This document shows positions 4,736 to 5,353 of a stretch of 5,353 bases of DNA, in pieces. The stretch is taken from the NCBI GenBank assembly GCA_027038775.1, contig JALWGP010000051.1, forward strand, positions 1 through 5,353. The letters are read 5' to 3'. The translations under genes and the position numbers were made by a program. The notes beneath the pieces are model-generated. The model saw only the letters and a program-made list of their open reading frames with translations. It searched no databases and was not told the origin of the DNA. This stretch comes from Sedimenticola sp. GTDB taxonomy: Bacteria; Pseudomonadota; Gammaproteobacteria; Chromatiales; Chromatiaceae. Numbering within the stretch: position 1 is the first letter of the stretch; every line of letters begins with the position of its first letter.

Positions 4736-5353
4736 CTATCCCCCGAGCGCCACGCGGCAGGCGGCCAGCAGGGAGGCGGGAAAGAGCCCGTAGTAGAGCA
4801 TGGCCAGGCCGTTCACGGAGATGGCGATCCTCGCGTCCATGCCACTGACGATGGGCGCCTGGGTGACGGGCTTGTCGAAGTAGATCACTTTCACCACCCG
4901 CAGGTAGTAGAAGGCACCGATCACCGAGAAGGCCACCGCCACCACGGCCAACCAGACCAGGTCCGCCTTCACCAGGGCGTCGAGAATGAACAGCTTGGCG
5001 AAGAAGCCCACCAGGGGCGGCACGCCGGCCATGGAGAACATGATGAGCAGCATCATGCCCGCCAGCCAGGGACTGCGGTCGTTGAGCCCCTTGAGATCGT
5101 GCAGGTTCTCCGCCTCCACCCCCCTGCGGCTGAGGATGGTGAGCAGGCCGAAGCCCCCCACGGCGGTGAGGGCGTAGGTGATGGCGTAGAACATGGCCGC
5201 GCTCTGGCCGCCCCCCTCGCCCGCCAGGATGCCCAGCAGGATGAAGCCCACGTGGGAGATGGTGGAGTAGGCCAGCATGCGCTTGATGTTGGTCTGGGCG
5301 ATGGCCACGATGTTGCCCACGGCCATGGAGAGCACCGCCAGGATGATGAGCAT
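4736..5353 (-). CDS. nuoN: NADH-quinone oxidoreductase subunit N (C-terminal part)
   Basis: The frame runs off the right edge, so only the last 205 residues are present; the family is about 480 residues, and roughly the first 275-280 are missing. NuoN is one of three antiporter-like membrane subunits of proton-pumping complex I. Diagnostic sequences are [18 protein letters not shown] (20-37), [15 protein letters not shown] (54-68), the [12 protein letters not shown] loop (87-98), and [18 protein letters not shown] (107-124), whose lysine (residue 120) likely matches the essential proton-channel lysine of a late helix. [15 protein letters not shown] (148-162) and the C-terminal [11 protein letters not shown] helix are normal for the family. 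The gene ends at TAG (4738-4736), and norE follows in the same frame. NuoN is normally the last gene of the nuo operon, so the rest should lie to the right of the window. Confidence 0.96.
   Translation of the reverse strand: MLIILAVLSMAVGNIVAIAQTNIKRMLAYSTISHVGFILLGILAGEGGGQSAAMFYAITYALTAVGGFGLLTILSRRGVEAENLHDLKGLNDRSPWLAGMMLLIMFSMAGVPPLVGFFAKLFILDALVKADLVWLAVVAVAFSVIGAFYYLRVVKVIYFDKPVTQAPIVSGMDARIAISVNGLAMLYYGLFPASLLAACRVALGG

Noticed and set aside
4721..4736. GC-rich palindromic stretch between nuoN and norE as a terminator
   Set aside because: It is followed by no T-run and lies within a tightly packed co-directional pair, so it is more likely composition than a termination signal.

Overview
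This is a GC-rich window with strong G/C preference at third codon positions. The gene content suggests a gammaproteobacterium: complex I subunit NuoN, a DUF2782 protein (a family seen mostly in Gammaproteobacteria), an inverted pair of GTAGGAG-type REP-like elements, and a NorE/NorF pair. A sulfur-oxidising or denitrifying Chromatiales-like lineage would fit, but that placement is inferred from content and style only.

Layout. The left end (1-1179, plus strand) holds the 3' part of a thioredoxin-fold/thioredoxin-reductase fusion flavoprotein whose 5' end lies outside the window. All other genes are on the minus strand and are transcribed right to left: nuoN (partial, enters at the right edge), norE-like, norF-like (1-base overlap with norE), a membrane-anchored coiled-coil protein of unknown function, then, after a likely internal promoter, a DUF2782 protein and an AapJ-type amino-acid-binding protein. 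The last gene converges on the flavoprotein gene. The 81-base convergent gap holds an inverted REP-like pair. No stretch over 300 bases lacks a gene.

How the genes relate. nuoN-norE-norF form a tight respiratory cluster: proton-pumping NADH dehydrogenase followed by two small membrane proteins related to oxidase subunits III and IV, which in denitrifiers accompany nitric oxide reductase. The catalytic norC and norB are not in the window. DUF2782 and the binding protein are 16 bases apart and probably form a two-gene unit. The binding protein has no permease or ATPase gene beside it here.

Most notable points. (1) The coiled-coil protein is built on a very regular 11-residue (hendecad) repeat with histidine recurring at one fixed position. 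(2) The flavoprotein has the redox CxxC but lacks the arginines that thioredoxin reductases use to bind the NADPH 2'-phosphate. (3) A promoter-like sequence lies between the arms of a perfect 9-bp inverted repeat. (4) norEF is appended to the complex I operon. No CRISPR, phage, transposase, rRNA or tRNA was seen.
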